From UBA10649 sp964391765 (lineage in GTDB: Bacteria > Actinomycetota > Actinomycetes > S36-B12): a stretch of DNA of 51,277 bases. A program made the position numbers and the translations under genes. The notes beneath the pieces were generated by a model. It made no database searches and was not told the origin of the DNA. It saw only the letters and a list, made by a program, of their open reading frames with translations. The stretch lies in assembly GCA_964391765.1 (NCBI GenBank), contig CAYMNG010000005.1, positions 1 through 51,277 on the forward strand, read 5' to 3'. Positions 40,700 to 49,115 of the stretch are shown piece by piece; position 1 is the stretch's first letter; each line of letters opens with the position of its first letter.

Positions 40700-42015
40700 C
40701 GGGTGCCATGCGACTGGAGACGGTCAGGCGCGAACTCGCCGAAGGTGAGACGACGGCACGGGACCTGCTCGAGGAGCACCTGGCTGTGCTCGAGGAACGC
40801 GAGCCGGTGATCCGCGCGATGGTTTGCACCACCGTCGAGTCGGCCCGCCGCCAGGCGGACGAGGCTGACCGCCGGCTCGCGGCCGGCGACGACAGTCCAC
40901 TCCTGGGCATCCCGTTCGTCGTGAAGGACCTGATCGACGTCGCCGGCGTGCCGACGACCGCGGGAAGCCGCGTGCTGAGCGGCAATGTTCCGAACCGGAC
41001 CGCGACGGCGTGGCGGCGGCTGGCCGATGCCGGGGCGATACTCGTCGGCAAGGCGAACACCCACGAGTTCGCGTACGGCGGCACGACCGAGCCCACCCGG
41101 AATCCGGCCGACCCCGCGCGGATGGTCGGGGGGTCGTCCGGCGGTTCGGCGGCCGCACTCGCGGCGGGGTACTGCCTGGGCGCACTGGGGTCGGACACCG
41201 CCGGCTCGATCCGGATCCCGGCGAACCTGTGCGGGGTCGCCGGGCTGAAACCGTCGGGAGGCGCCGTGCCCGCCGACGGAGTCATCCCGCTCGCGCCGAC
41301 GCTGGACGTCGTGGGTCCGATGGCACGGCAGGTCGCCGACCTCGATCCGATCCATCGTGTGCTGACCGGCGTTCGGGCGCGTGGGAGCGCGCCCGAACGG
41401 TCACTTGACGGTGTACGTATCGGTCTGCTCGAGGTCGACGGACCCACGGACCCCGACGCGCGGGCGGTGCTGGCGGACGCCGCACGGGTCGCGCAGCGGG
41501 CCGGGGCGAGGATCCGGGCAGTCGAACTGCCCGGCTTCGCGGAGTCGGTGGGTGCGAACTTCGCCATCATCGGGTTCGAGGCCACGGCTTTCCACCGCCA
41601 GTGGGCCGATCGACGCGACCTGTACACACCGTACGTCCGCGACCGGCTCGCCGAAGCCGAGGGCGTGTCGGCGGAGCGGTACTCGCAGGCACTGGCCTTC
41701 GGCGCGGACCTGGCTCGCTCGGTCGACCGCGTCCTCGAGGAGGTCGACGTCGTCCTCCTGCTCGGTGTCGCGTTCCCGGCGACCCCTGCATACGACGAGC
41801 GGATCCTGGTCGGGGGGCAGTGGTGCGATCGCGACACCGAACTGTGCCGGAACACGGCGTTCGCGAACCTCACCGGTCACCCGGCGCTCGCCGTCCCTGC
41901 CGGCCTCAGCGGGCGGTTACCGGTGGGCGTGCAACTCGTCGGGCGCCGGGGGGCCGATCTCGAACTGATCTCGCTCGGCGCGGCCCTCCAGGACGAGATC
42001 CTCGCGCGGCGGTAG
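40696..42015 (+). CDS. Amidase (amidase-signature family)
   Basis: A 439-residue amidase with the full Ser-cisSer-Lys triad: Lys77 in VVKDLID, cis-Ser147 in GGSSGGSAAALAAG (145-158) and nucleophile Ser171 in SDTAGSIRIPA (166-176). The family hydrolyses amides, carbamates and similar bonds. It overlaps livF and so is part of the importer operon, which strongly suggests that the imported compound carries an amide bond cleaved on entry. The C-terminal half is less conserved and defines specificity. It converges with the tetR gene at 42031; the 15-bp gap holds no clear terminator. Confidence 0.9.
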   Translation: MTGAMRLETVRRELAEGETTARDLLEEHLAVLEEREPVIRAMVCTTVESARRQADEADRRLAAGDDSPLLGIPFVVKDLIDVAGVPTTAGSRVLSGNVPNRTATAWRRLADAGAILVGKANTHEFAYGGTTEPTRNPADPARMVGGSSGGSAAALAAGYCLGALGSDTAGSIRIPANLCGVAGLKPSGGAVPADGVIPLAPTLDVVGPMARQVADLDPIHRVLTGVRARGSAPERSLDGVRIGLLEVDGPTDPDARAVLADAARVAQRAGARIRAVELPGFAESVGANFAIIGFEATAFHRQWADRRDLYTPYVRDRLAEAEGVSAERYSQALAFGADLARSVDRVLEEVDVVLLLGVAFPATPAYDERILVGGQWCDRDTELCRNTAFANLTGHPALAVPAGLSGRLPVGVQLVGRRGADLELISLGAALQDEILARR

Positions 42016-42030
42016 CGCGCGAGGAACCGG

Positions 42031-42648
42031 TCAGGTGAAGAACGCCCGGTACCAGATGCCGGCGGCTGCCGCGGCTGCGGTGTCGACGTCGACCTCGCGC
42101 CCGTTGAGGTCGCTCTGGGCGAACCAGAGGTACGCGGACTGCTCCACCATGCATGAGACGGCCTCAGCGAGTACCACCGCTTCGACGCCGTTCACCATGG
42201 TGATGCCGTGAACGGACTCGAGCGCGTGCGTGAAGCGCTCGACGTGGCGTTGGCGCATGTGGCGCCAGAAGTCGCGGAACCGATCGTCGACGTGGGCCGC
42301 CTGCATGAACGCCCGCATGACCTCCCGGTTGCGTGCGTAAAGGTCCAGGTAGCCGCGGTTGGATTCGACGAGCGCGCCGAACGGGTCGCTGCCGAACTGC
42401 TTCGTCGTCGACGTGCTCGCGGCGTAGAGGCGTTCGTGCAGGTCGGCGATGACGCCGGCGAACAGGTCCTCCTTGTTGGCGAAGTACCGGTACAGGCCGC
42501 CGAGGGACATCTTCGCCTCGGTCGCGACGTCGCTCATCCGCAGGTTCACGTAGCCGTCGCGGGCGAACACCTCCCGGCCGACGTCCAGCAGGTGGGCGTA
42601 CGTGCGCTTCCCCTTCGGTGTCGTGGGGACGATCGGTCCGGTCGTCAC
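42031..42648 (-). CDS. TetR-family transcriptional regulator, second copy
   Basis: A 205-residue TetR-type regulator. The DNA-binding domain is clear: TYAHLLDVGREVF, then MSDVATEAKMSLGGLYRYFANKEDLF (about 39-64). The C-terminal domain contains DLYARNREVMRAFMQAAHVDDRFRDF and a cysteine in AVSCMVEQSAYLWF. It is divergent from the acyl-CoA ligase operon, with the 39-bp element in the 121-bp gap between them; the same element precedes the importer operon at 36175. I infer that this protein controls both, so uptake and breakdown rise together. Confidence 0.92.
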   Translation of the reverse strand: MTTGPIVPTTPKGKRTYAHLLDVGREVFARDGYVNLRMSDVATEAKMSLGGLYRYFANKEDLFAGVIADLHERLYAASTSTTKQFGSDPFGALVESNRGYLDLYARNREVMRAFMQAAHVDDRFRDFWRHMRQRHVERFTHALESVHGITMVNGVEAVVLAEAVSCMVEQSAYLWFAQSDLNGREVDVDTAAAAAAGIWYRAFFT

Positions 42649-42703
42649 GGTGGGCGACCTCCTATCACGCGATGCTCGGGCAGCCTATGTGCGAAGTGAG
42701 GCT

Positions 42704-42742
42704 ATCAAGAAAAAAAACGACGTCAGTCTCTTGACGATCGCG
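42704..42742 (+). promoter_or_regulatory. Shared 39-bp promoter element, copy 2 (ligase operon)
   Basis: It begins ATCAAG, then an A8 tract (42710-42717), the GACGTC core (42719-42724), TCTCTTGACG and ATCGCG. An inverted pair TCAAGA (42705-42710) and TCTTGA (42728-42733) encloses it. TTGACG (42731-42736) may be a -35, with GAGCAT (42755-42760) as -10 at 18 bp; transcription would then start at or next to the GTG/ATG at 42767/42770. Confidence 0.6.
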
Positions 42743-42769
42743 CTTCCGTTGGGCGAGCATTCCCCCGTG

Positions 42770-44356
42770 ATGGCCGAGAACGCGACGACCGAGCAACTGA
42801 TTCGGGCCGCCCGCTACCGCGCCGAAGGCTGGTGGCGCGGCGAGCGGCTCGAGGCCCGCTTCCTGGCCCACGTCACGGCCGACCCGTACCGCACCTGCGT
42901 GACCGACGACGCCGGGCGCACGCTCACCCGGCGCGGGCTGTGGGACGCGGCCGTCGCGTTCGCCGACGAGCTCACGGCCCGCGGTGTCGGTGCCGGCGAC
43001 CGCGTCCTGATCTACCTGCCGAACCGGACCGACTGGCAGGTCGCGCTGCTGGCCGCCCTGCAACTGCGGGCGATCCCGGCGACGGTGCCAGTGAGCACGG
43101 ACCTCGCGACGCTGACGTACATCAGCGGGCAGGTCGGCGCGAGCGCGATCGTCACGGTCGGCGAGCATCGACGTCGGCCCACCGGCGAGTTCGCGCACGA
43201 GGCGGCCGCGACGGCACCGCAGCCGGTCGCGGTTGCCGTCGTCGACGAAGCCGGCGTCCGCACCTGGACCGAGCACTCCGGCCGCGAATCGGCGGCGCCG
43301 GTGCCGGCCGAGGTCGAGCAGCTGATGTTCACCTCGAGCACGACCGGGCTGCCGAAGGCGGTCATGCACACCGTCGACACGCTCGCCGCGGTCAACGCCG
43401 CGTTCGCCGAGCGGTACGGACTGACCGAGGACACGCCGATCTTCATGCCCTCGCCGCTGGGTCACAGCGTCGGCGCATGGCACGGGGGGCGGCTGTCCCT
43501 GTACACCGGCGCGCACCTGGTGCTGCAGGACCTTTGGGACCCCGAGGCGGCGCTGGCCGCGATCGACCGGCACGAGTGCTTCTTCACCGCCGCGGCGACG
43601 CCGTTCCTGAAGGACGTCATCGACGTGCCCTGGACTCCCGGGACGGTGAAACTGGCCTCGCTTCGCGCGTTCTTGTGCGGGGGTGCGCCGGTGCCGGCCA
43701 GCCTGGTCGAGGAGGCCGCGGTCCAGGCGCCGAACACGTTCGTCACGGTCTTGTGGGGGATGACGGAGGGCGGCGTGACGACCTGCCCCCCGGGCACGCC
43801 GCGTGCGGTCGTGGCCCACAGCGCGGGCTGCCCGCTGCCGGGGCTGGAGTTGACGATCCTGCCGGCCGACGGCGTCAGCGGCGACATCGGCGAACTAGCG
43901 ATGCGCGGGCCCGGGGTCTTCGTCGGCTACCTCGGCCAGTCGGACCTGTACCGCCAGCACCTGACCGCCGACGGGTTCTTCCGCACCGGGGACCTGGCCA
44001 TGCTCGACTCCGACGGGTTCGTGCACCTCGACGGGCGTATCAAGGACCTGATCATCCGCGGCGGGATCAATATCTCGCCGACCCCGATCGAGGACGCGAT
44101 CTCGGCGCATCCGGGCGTCCGCCGCGTCGCGGTGATCGGCGCGCCGGACGACCGGCTCGGCGAGCGCATTTGCGCCGTCATCGTCGCCAAGGGATCCGGG
44201 CCGACCCTGGAGCAGTTGCAGGAGTGGCTCACCGCGCGCGGCCTGTCCCGCCGGCAACTGCCGGAGTCGCTCGTCGTCGTCGACGACATGCCGGTCACCG
44301 CGGCCGGCAAGATCCGGAAGGTCGACCTACGACGGGACCTGGAGGGACGGCTGTGA
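42770..44356 (+). CDS. Acyl-CoA synthetase / AMP-forming ligase, second copy
   Basis: A 528-residue ANL ligase. Motifs: TSSTTGLPKAVMHT (about 187-200; Ser replaces the usual Gly in the phosphate loop), LWGMTEGG (about 327-334), TGDLAMLDSDGF, GRIKDLIIRGGINISP (about 424-439) and the C-terminal Lys in TAAGKIRKVDL. It activates a carboxylic acid as acyl-CoA. The ATG at 42770 (or GTG at 42767) has no ribosome-binding site and the predicted promoter lies just upstream, so the message may be leaderless. It is the first gene of a nine-gene operon and overlaps the hydrolase gene (GTGA). Sequence style suggests cyclohexanecarboxylate- or aryl-CoA-ligase-like proteins, but this is uncertain. Confidence 0.92.
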   Translation: MAENATTEQLIRAARYRAEGWWRGERLEARFLAHVTADPYRTCVTDDAGRTLTRRGLWDAAVAFADELTARGVGAGDRVLIYLPNRTDWQVALLAALQLRAIPATVPVSTDLATLTYISGQVGASAIVTVGEHRRRPTGEFAHEAAATAPQPVAVAVVDEAGVRTWTEHSGRESAAPVPAEVEQLMFTSSTTGLPKAVMHTVDTLAAVNAAFAERYGLTEDTPIFMPSPLGHSVGAWHGGRLSLYTGAHLVLQDLWDPEAALAAIDRHECFFTAAATPFLKDVIDVPWTPGTVKLASLRAFLCGGAPVPASLVEEAAVQAPNTFVTVLWGMTEGGVTTCPPGTPRAVVAHSAGCPLPGLELTILPADGVSGDIGELAMRGPGVFVGYLGQSDLYRQHLTADGFFRTGDLAMLDSDGFVHLDGRIKDLIIRGGINISPTPIEDAISAHPGVRRVAVIGAPDDRLGERICAVIVAKGSGPTLEQLQEWLTARGLSRRQLPESLVVVDDMPVTAAGKIRKVDLRRDLEGRL

Positions 44357-45168
44357 CCGCCGCGCTGACGCAGGGCGCCGCGGTGGTGGGCGACATCGAG
44401 GTGGCGTACGCGAGCACCGCGGGCACGGGCCTGCCGGTCGTGTTCGTGCACGGGTTGGCGGAGGACCACGACTCCTGGTCCGACCGGCAGACGGAGGTCG
44501 ACGGACGTCCGACCTACGCCTACGACCTGCGCGGTCACGGCGGGACGACGATCGGTGACGCGGACGGGACCCTCGCGCAACTCGGCCGAGACCTGTTGGC
44601 GTTCCTGGCTTCGGTGAGCGGCGCCGCCGAGGTCGTCGGGTTCTCCCTCGGCGGGACGATCGCGCTGTGGGCCGCGGCGCACGATGACGGGGGACTGATC
44701 CCGCACGTCGTCGTCCTGGGCACGTCCTCCGTGGTCGGCCGGCACGCGGTGCAGTTCTACGGCCAGCGCATCGACATGGCCGCCGACACCGACAGCGAGT
44801 CGTTCGTGCAGGCGCTGACCGACGACACCGCGGCGGGCCTGGCGGTCGAGCGCGATCGGGCCGCCGACGTCGCCCGTGTCCGACTGCGGGCGGTCGGCGA
44901 CGGACGCGGCTACGTCAACGCCGCCCGCGCGATGATGCGGCTGCACGACGACCCGCTCACCGACGACCTGGCGCGGATCGCCGTCCCGGTCGATGTCGTG
45001 GGTGCGACCGAGGACTCGTTCTGCCCACGGAAGGCGGCGCAGGTCATCGTCGATCACCTCGCGCACCCGACGTACCACGAGATCCCGCACGCCGGCCACC
45101 TGATGAACGTCGACAACCCCGGCGGCGTCGCCGCCGTTCTCACCACCACATTGAGGAGAAGCTACTGA
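44353..45168 (+). CDS. Alpha/beta-hydrolase
   Basis: A 271-residue hydrolase starting at the GTG at 44353, overlapping the ligase stop. Motifs are VVFVHGLAEDHDSW (about 30-43), DLRGHGG, the nucleophile elbow GFSLGG (Ser near 98), an acid in GATEDSFCP and His in HAGHLMN, so the triad is complete. It resembles 3-oxoadipate enol-lactonase and C-C-bond hydrolases of aromatic pathways. In this operon it may open a lactone or cleave a ring-derived beta-diketone. The next gene begins at its last base (TGATG). Confidence 0.85.
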   Translation: MTAALTQGAAVVGDIEVAYASTAGTGLPVVFVHGLAEDHDSWSDRQTEVDGRPTYAYDLRGHGGTTIGDADGTLAQLGRDLLAFLASVSGAAEVVGFSLGGTIALWAAAHDDGGLIPHVVVLGTSSVVGRHAVQFYGQRIDMAADTDSESFVQALTDDTAAGLAVERDRAADVARVRLRAVGDGRGYVNAARAMMRLHDDPLTDDLARIAVPVDVVGATEDSFCPRKAAQVIVDHLAHPTYHEIPHAGHLMNVDNPGGVAAVLTTTLRRSY

Positions 45169-46178
45169 TGGACCGATGGGGACTGTCAATGGGCGTCAGC
45201 CCGCGTGAACCGCTCAGTCGGGTCTCCGAGCTCGCGTCCGCAGCCGAGGCGTCCGGCTTCGAGGCGATGTGGTTCATCGACTTCCAACTGGGGATGAAGG
45301 ACGTCTACGCCGCGATGAACCTGGCGGCTCTCGCCACCACCAAGATGAACATCGGCTCCGCGGTGACGAACCTGATCACTCGCCACCCGACGGTCACTGC
45401 GAACGCGACGATCGCGCTCGACGAACTTAGCCACGGACACGCGATGCTCGGTCTGGGAGCGGGCTGGTCGGCGGTCTACGGGGCCGGTGGCGAGCCGTCG
45501 AAACTGGCCGACCTTTCACGAGGTATCGACGAGTTCCGGCTGCTCTTCAGCGGACAGGAGCACGAGCTCTACGGGACGAAGGTGCGGGTGGCCGCCGCGC
45601 AGCGGCAGATCCCCATCTACCTCGCGGTCTCGCAGCCGGGGATGCTGCGACTGAGCGGGGAGAAGTGCGACGGTGCGATCTTGATGGGCGGGGCCGACCC
45701 GGAGTTCTGCAAGTGGCAGTTGGACTACATTTACCAGGGCCTGGAGAAGGCCGGTCGCGACCGGTCGGAGATCGTGATCGACCTCGTGGTGACGATGAGC
45801 ATCGACGACGACGAGGAGAAGGCGCTCAGCGATGTGCGCGCCTGGGCGACGAGCCAGGCGGCGACGTTCGACGTCTGGAAGACCATGCCGCCGGCGTGGG
45901 AGCGGTTCCGGCCGGAGTTCGCCGCGGCGAACTCCGGGTACCACCTGGTCGAGCACCTCTCGCTGCACGCCGGTCACAAGCAGGTGGTCAGCGACGAGTT
46001 CGTCCGCTCGGTCGCGCTGGCGGGAACGGCGGCACAGTGCGTCGACCGGCTGCGCGACCTGACGGCACTGGACCTGGACCGGATCACGTTCGCGCTCCTC
46101 AGCGGCGGCCGGATGCGCCGGATGGAGCAGCTCGCGACCGACATCATCCCCGCTCTGCGATCCGCGGGCCAGGACTAG
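45168..46178 (+). CDS. LLM-class, probably F420-dependent oxidoreductase
   Basis: A 336-residue TIM-barrel of the bacterial luciferase-like family, with a GAGGAGAAG site. Features: AEASGFEAMWFIDFQLG near the N-terminus, GSAVTNLITRHPTVTANATIALDELS (a family hallmark, about 59-84) and MLGLGAGWS (about 89-97). Members use F420H2 or FMNH2 to reduce or oxygenate substrates. The operon also encodes an F420:NADPH oxidoreductase, which makes F420 the probable cofactor. It could reduce an activated double bond or remove hydride from an alcohol; the substrate is unknown. Confidence 0.88.
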   Translation: MDRWGLSMGVSPREPLSRVSELASAAEASGFEAMWFIDFQLGMKDVYAAMNLAALATTKMNIGSAVTNLITRHPTVTANATIALDELSHGHAMLGLGAGWSAVYGAGGEPSKLADLSRGIDEFRLLFSGQEHELYGTKVRVAAAQRQIPIYLAVSQPGMLRLSGEKCDGAILMGGADPEFCKWQLDYIYQGLEKAGRDRSEIVIDLVVTMSIDDDEEKALSDVRAWATSQAATFDVWKTMPPAWERFRPEFAAANSGYHLVEHLSLHAGHKQVVSDEFVRSVALAGTAAQCVDRLRDLTALDLDRITFALLSGGRMRRMEQLATDIIPALRSAGQD

Positions 46179-46196
46179 GGAAGGGTTGGCGCTGAC

Positions 46197-46955
46197 ATGA
46201 CAGATCGACGGGTGGCGATGGTGACGGCGGCCGCTGGCGCCGGGATCGGGGCCGCGATCGTGCGTCGGCTCGCCGCGGCGGGGCACGACGTCGTGATCAC
46301 CGACGTGCACGAGCGGCGAAGCCGTGAACTCGCCGCGTCGCTGGCCGACGAGCACGGCCGGGCTTTCGACGCGATGGTGCTCGACGTGACGGACACCGAC
46401 GCGGTGCGCGAGTGCATCGACGAGATCGCGGCGCGAAAGGGCCGGTTGGACATCCTGGTGAACAACGCCGGCTGGTCGAAGATCGAGCCGGTCGCGCAGA
46501 TGTCGATGGAGACGTGGCAGCGATGCATCGACGTCGACCTCACCGGGACGTTCGCGTGCATGCGCTTCGCGCTCCCGCACATGATCGAGCGCGGACACGG
46601 GTCCATCGTCAACATCAGCTCGATCGCCGCCTACGAGACCTCGCGCGAGCACGGCGCCGCCTACTCGGCGGCGAAGGCCGGCGTGCTGGCGCTCACGCGG
46701 GTGGCCGCGGCCGAGAACGGACGCCACGGGATCCGGGTGAACGCGATCACCCCTGGGCTGATCTACAACGACTTCCTGCGCAAGATCTACCCCGACGAGT
46801 TCTTCGACGGGTACGCGCAGGATCGATCGCTCGTCGGTCGCGTCGGGACGCCGGAGGACGTCGCCGCGCTCGTCGCCTTCCTTGTGTCCGAGGAGGCGGG
46901 GTACATCACCGGCGAGGTGTACGGAATCAGCGGCGGCGTATACCCCCATGGCTGA
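46197..46955 (+). CDS. SDR-family oxidoreductase
   Basis: A 252-residue classical SDR. The cofactor motif is VTAAAGAGIG (about 9-18), with TDVHE after strand two, whose Asp favours NAD. NNAG is at about 88-91 and the catalytic tetrad includes Ser in NISS and YSAAK. The C-terminus ends GEVYGISGGVYPHG. It should oxidise a secondary alcohol, perhaps a 3-hydroxyacyl-CoA from the MaoC or crotonase step. It lies 18 bp after the LLM gene and overlaps the amidase gene by 8 bp. Confidence 0.88.
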   Translation: MTDRRVAMVTAAAGAGIGAAIVRRLAAAGHDVVITDVHERRSRELAASLADEHGRAFDAMVLDVTDTDAVRECIDEIAARKGRLDILVNNAGWSKIEPVAQMSMETWQRCIDVDLTGTFACMRFALPHMIERGHGSIVNISSIAAYETSREHGAAYSAAKAGVLALTRVAAAENGRHGIRVNAITPGLIYNDFLRKIYPDEFFDGYAQDRSLVGRVGTPEDVAALVAFLVSEEAGYITGEVYGISGGVYPHG

Positions 46956-48324
46956 TCCCAATCCGGCTGACCTGCCGATCGCCGGTCTTCTGGCGGCCTT
47001 CCGCGATCGGCAGGTCAGCCCCGTGGAGGTGCTCGACACGTTCGTGCAGCGCATCGACGCACTCGACGACCGCCTGCACGCGTTTGTCGTCGTCAACCGG
47101 GACGAGGCGTACGCACAGGCGCGTGCCGCGGAGCGGGCGTACCGGGACGGCGAGGCGGGCGCGCCGCTCCTGGGGGTGCCGATCTCGGTGAAGGACGCGT
47201 TCCACATGCGCGGCCTGCCCACGACCGTCGGGTCGGTGGTCGGCAGGAACGTCGTCGCACGATCGGACTCGGGGGTGGCCCGTCGGCTGCGGTCCGCGGG
47301 CGCGGTGTTCGTCGGCAAGACCAACACCGCCGAGTTCGGGCAGTCGGCGACGTCGGAGAACCGCCTGGGCCCGGACACCGTCAACGCGTGGGGCGTCGGT
47401 CTCACCCCTGGCGGTTCCAGCGGAGGTGCCGCCACTTCGGTCGCGGCGGGCATGGCCGCCGCCGCGATCGGGTCCGACGGTGGCGGGTCGATCCGCATCC
47501 CGGCGGCGTTCTCCGGGATCGTCGGGATGAAGCCGACGTACGGGCTGGTCAGTGACGAGAAGGGCTTCCGCGGCATGACGGACTTCACCGTCGCCGGCCC
47601 GATGACGCGAACCGTCGACGATTCCCGTCGCGTGCTCGAGGTCCTCGCCGACCGTGGGCTCGACCACCCGTCGCCGTGTCGGCTGAGGGTCGGCTACTGC
47701 GCTCGGCCCGAGGGCCGGCCGGTGGACCCGGGTGTCGACCGGGCCGTCCGCGCCGCAGCGGACGCGATGGCGGCGGCCGGGCACCGGGTCGTCCCGACGG
47801 ACCTCGCCGTCGGCGGTTGGGACGAGGTCTTCGGCCCGCTCGTCCTCGACGACGAGAACCGCGAGCGCGGGCATCTGCTCGACCTTTGCCCCGACGTCCT
47901 CAGCGACTACGAGCTCGCCTCCCTGCGGGCCGCCGCCGACCTCGACCCGGCGGCGGTGGCGCGTGCCGAGGACCTGCTGCCGCGCTACCGGGCCCGGGTC
48001 GCCGACCTCTTCGACGAGTTCGACCTGCTGCTGACGCCGACGGTCGCCGCCCCGGCGTTCCCACTGGGGCGAAGGCCCCGGGTGATCGACGGCCACCGCG
48101 TCGGCTGGCTGTGGGGTGCCTTCCCGTTCGCCGTGCCGTACAACGTCGCCGGCGTACCCGCCATCTCCGTCCCGTGCGGCCTCGCGGACGGGCTGCCCGT
48201 CGGGGCGCAGTTGGTCGGCCCCCGCGGCGCGGACGGGCTCGTCCTGGCCGTGGGCGAGGGGTTGGAGTCCGAGCTCGGCCTCGGCGTGCTGCGGCCGGAC
48301 TGCTACCCGCAGCCGGTGGCGTGA
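46948..48324 (+). CDS. Amidase (amidase-signature family), second copy
   Basis: A 458-residue amidase with the intact triad: Lys82 in SVKDAFH, Ser157 in TPGGSSGGAATS, and Ser181 in SDGGGSIRIPAAF. Its sequence differs clearly from the amidase at 40696, so this is not a recent duplication. It starts inside the end of the SDR gene (8-bp overlap). Two amidases under the same promoter element suggest that a nitrogen-containing amide is part of the substrate, or that an intermediate is amidated. AS-family members also hydrolyse nitriles' amide products, carbamates and lactams; the sequence does not decide. Confidence 0.88.
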   Translation: MADPNPADLPIAGLLAAFRDRQVSPVEVLDTFVQRIDALDDRLHAFVVVNRDEAYAQARAAERAYRDGEAGAPLLGVPISVKDAFHMRGLPTTVGSVVGRNVVARSDSGVARRLRSAGAVFVGKTNTAEFGQSATSENRLGPDTVNAWGVGLTPGGSSGGAATSVAAGMAAAAIGSDGGGSIRIPAAFSGIVGMKPTYGLVSDEKGFRGMTDFTVAGPMTRTVDDSRRVLEVLADRGLDHPSPCRLRVGYCARPEGRPVDPGVDRAVRAAADAMAAAGHRVVPTDLAVGGWDEVFGPLVLDDENRERGHLLDLCPDVLSDYELASLRAAADLDPAAVARAEDLLPRYRARVADLFDEFDLLLTPTVAAPAFPLGRRPRVIDGHRVGWLWGAFPFAVPYNVAGVPAISVPCGLADGLPVGAQLVGPRGADGLVLAVGEGLESELGLGVLRPDCYPQPVA

Positions 48325-48335
48325 GGCGGGCGACG

Positions 48336-49115
48336 ATGAGCGGACCGGTGACCGTTACCGTCGAGCGTGGTGTCCTCGTCGTCGCGCTGGCCGTGCCGGC
48401 CACGCGCAACGCGCTGTCGTTCGAGGTGCTCGACCGGCTCGAGGACGCCTTCCGCGACGTGGATCCGGATCTGGTCGGTGCGGTCCTGACCGGCTCGGGC
48501 GGTCTGTTCAGCGCCGGCGCGGACTTCGGCAGCCTGACCGGCACCGTGGCGGACGTGGGGTACGACGAGCGGGTCGCGGCGGTCGTCGCGGCGATCCTCG
48601 ACACCCCGTGGCCGGTCGTCGCGGCGATCGACGGCGCGTGCCTTGGTGCGGCCGCCGACCTCGCCCTCGCCTGCGACTTCCGAGTCCTCTCGCCGTCCGC
48701 GTTCGTCGAGGTCCCCGCCGCGCGCCTCGGGATCGTCTACAACCCCGCGGCCGTCCGGCGCCTGCACGAGCGCTACGCCGACGACGTCGTCCGGCGCCTG
48801 CTGGTGCTCGGGGAGCGGATCGACGCGCCCGGTGCGCTGGCTGCCGGGATCGCGACGCGCCTGGTGGCCACCGGCTCCGCGCTCGACGGGGCCGTGGACA
48901 TGCTGGCCGCAGCGCCGGCGCGCAACGCCGCCGCAGTGGCCGCGATGCGCCGGATCCTGAACTATCCGACCGCCCCGACGGGGCCGGGATCGCCGATCGA
49001 CGACGAGCGCCGGCGGCTTCTGGCCACCGCCGAGCGACGGCAGGCGATCGCGAGCCGGATGAAGGACAGCGGTGCTCCGTCGGAGCGCTCCGATCGACAA
49101 GGAGAGGGACCGTGA
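48336..49115 (+). CDS. Crotonase-family enoyl-CoA hydratase/isomerase-like protein with altered catalytic residues
   Basis: A 259-residue crotonase starting at the ATG at 48336. The oxyanion parts are GLFSAGADFGSL (about 51-62) and GAAADLALACD (about 104-114). Where classical hydratases have Glu in the second of these, it has Asp, and the second Glu position falls in FVEVPAARLGIVYN, where the equivalent residue appears to be Ala or Pro. It may therefore be an isomerase, a decarboxylase or a hydratase of low activity. The C-terminus ends with a basic, likely flexible tail. The gene overlaps the MaoC gene (GTGA). Confidence 0.85.
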   Translation: MSGPVTVTVERGVLVVALAVPATRNALSFEVLDRLEDAFRDVDPDLVGAVLTGSGGLFSAGADFGSLTGTVADVGYDERVAAVVAAILDTPWPVVAAIDGACLGAAADLALACDFRVLSPSAFVEVPAARLGIVYNPAAVRRLHERYADDVVRRLLVLGERIDAPGALAAGIATRLVATGSALDGAVDMLAAAPARNAAAVAAMRRILNYPTAPTGPGSPIDDERRRLLATAERRQAIASRMKDSGAPSERSDRQGEGP

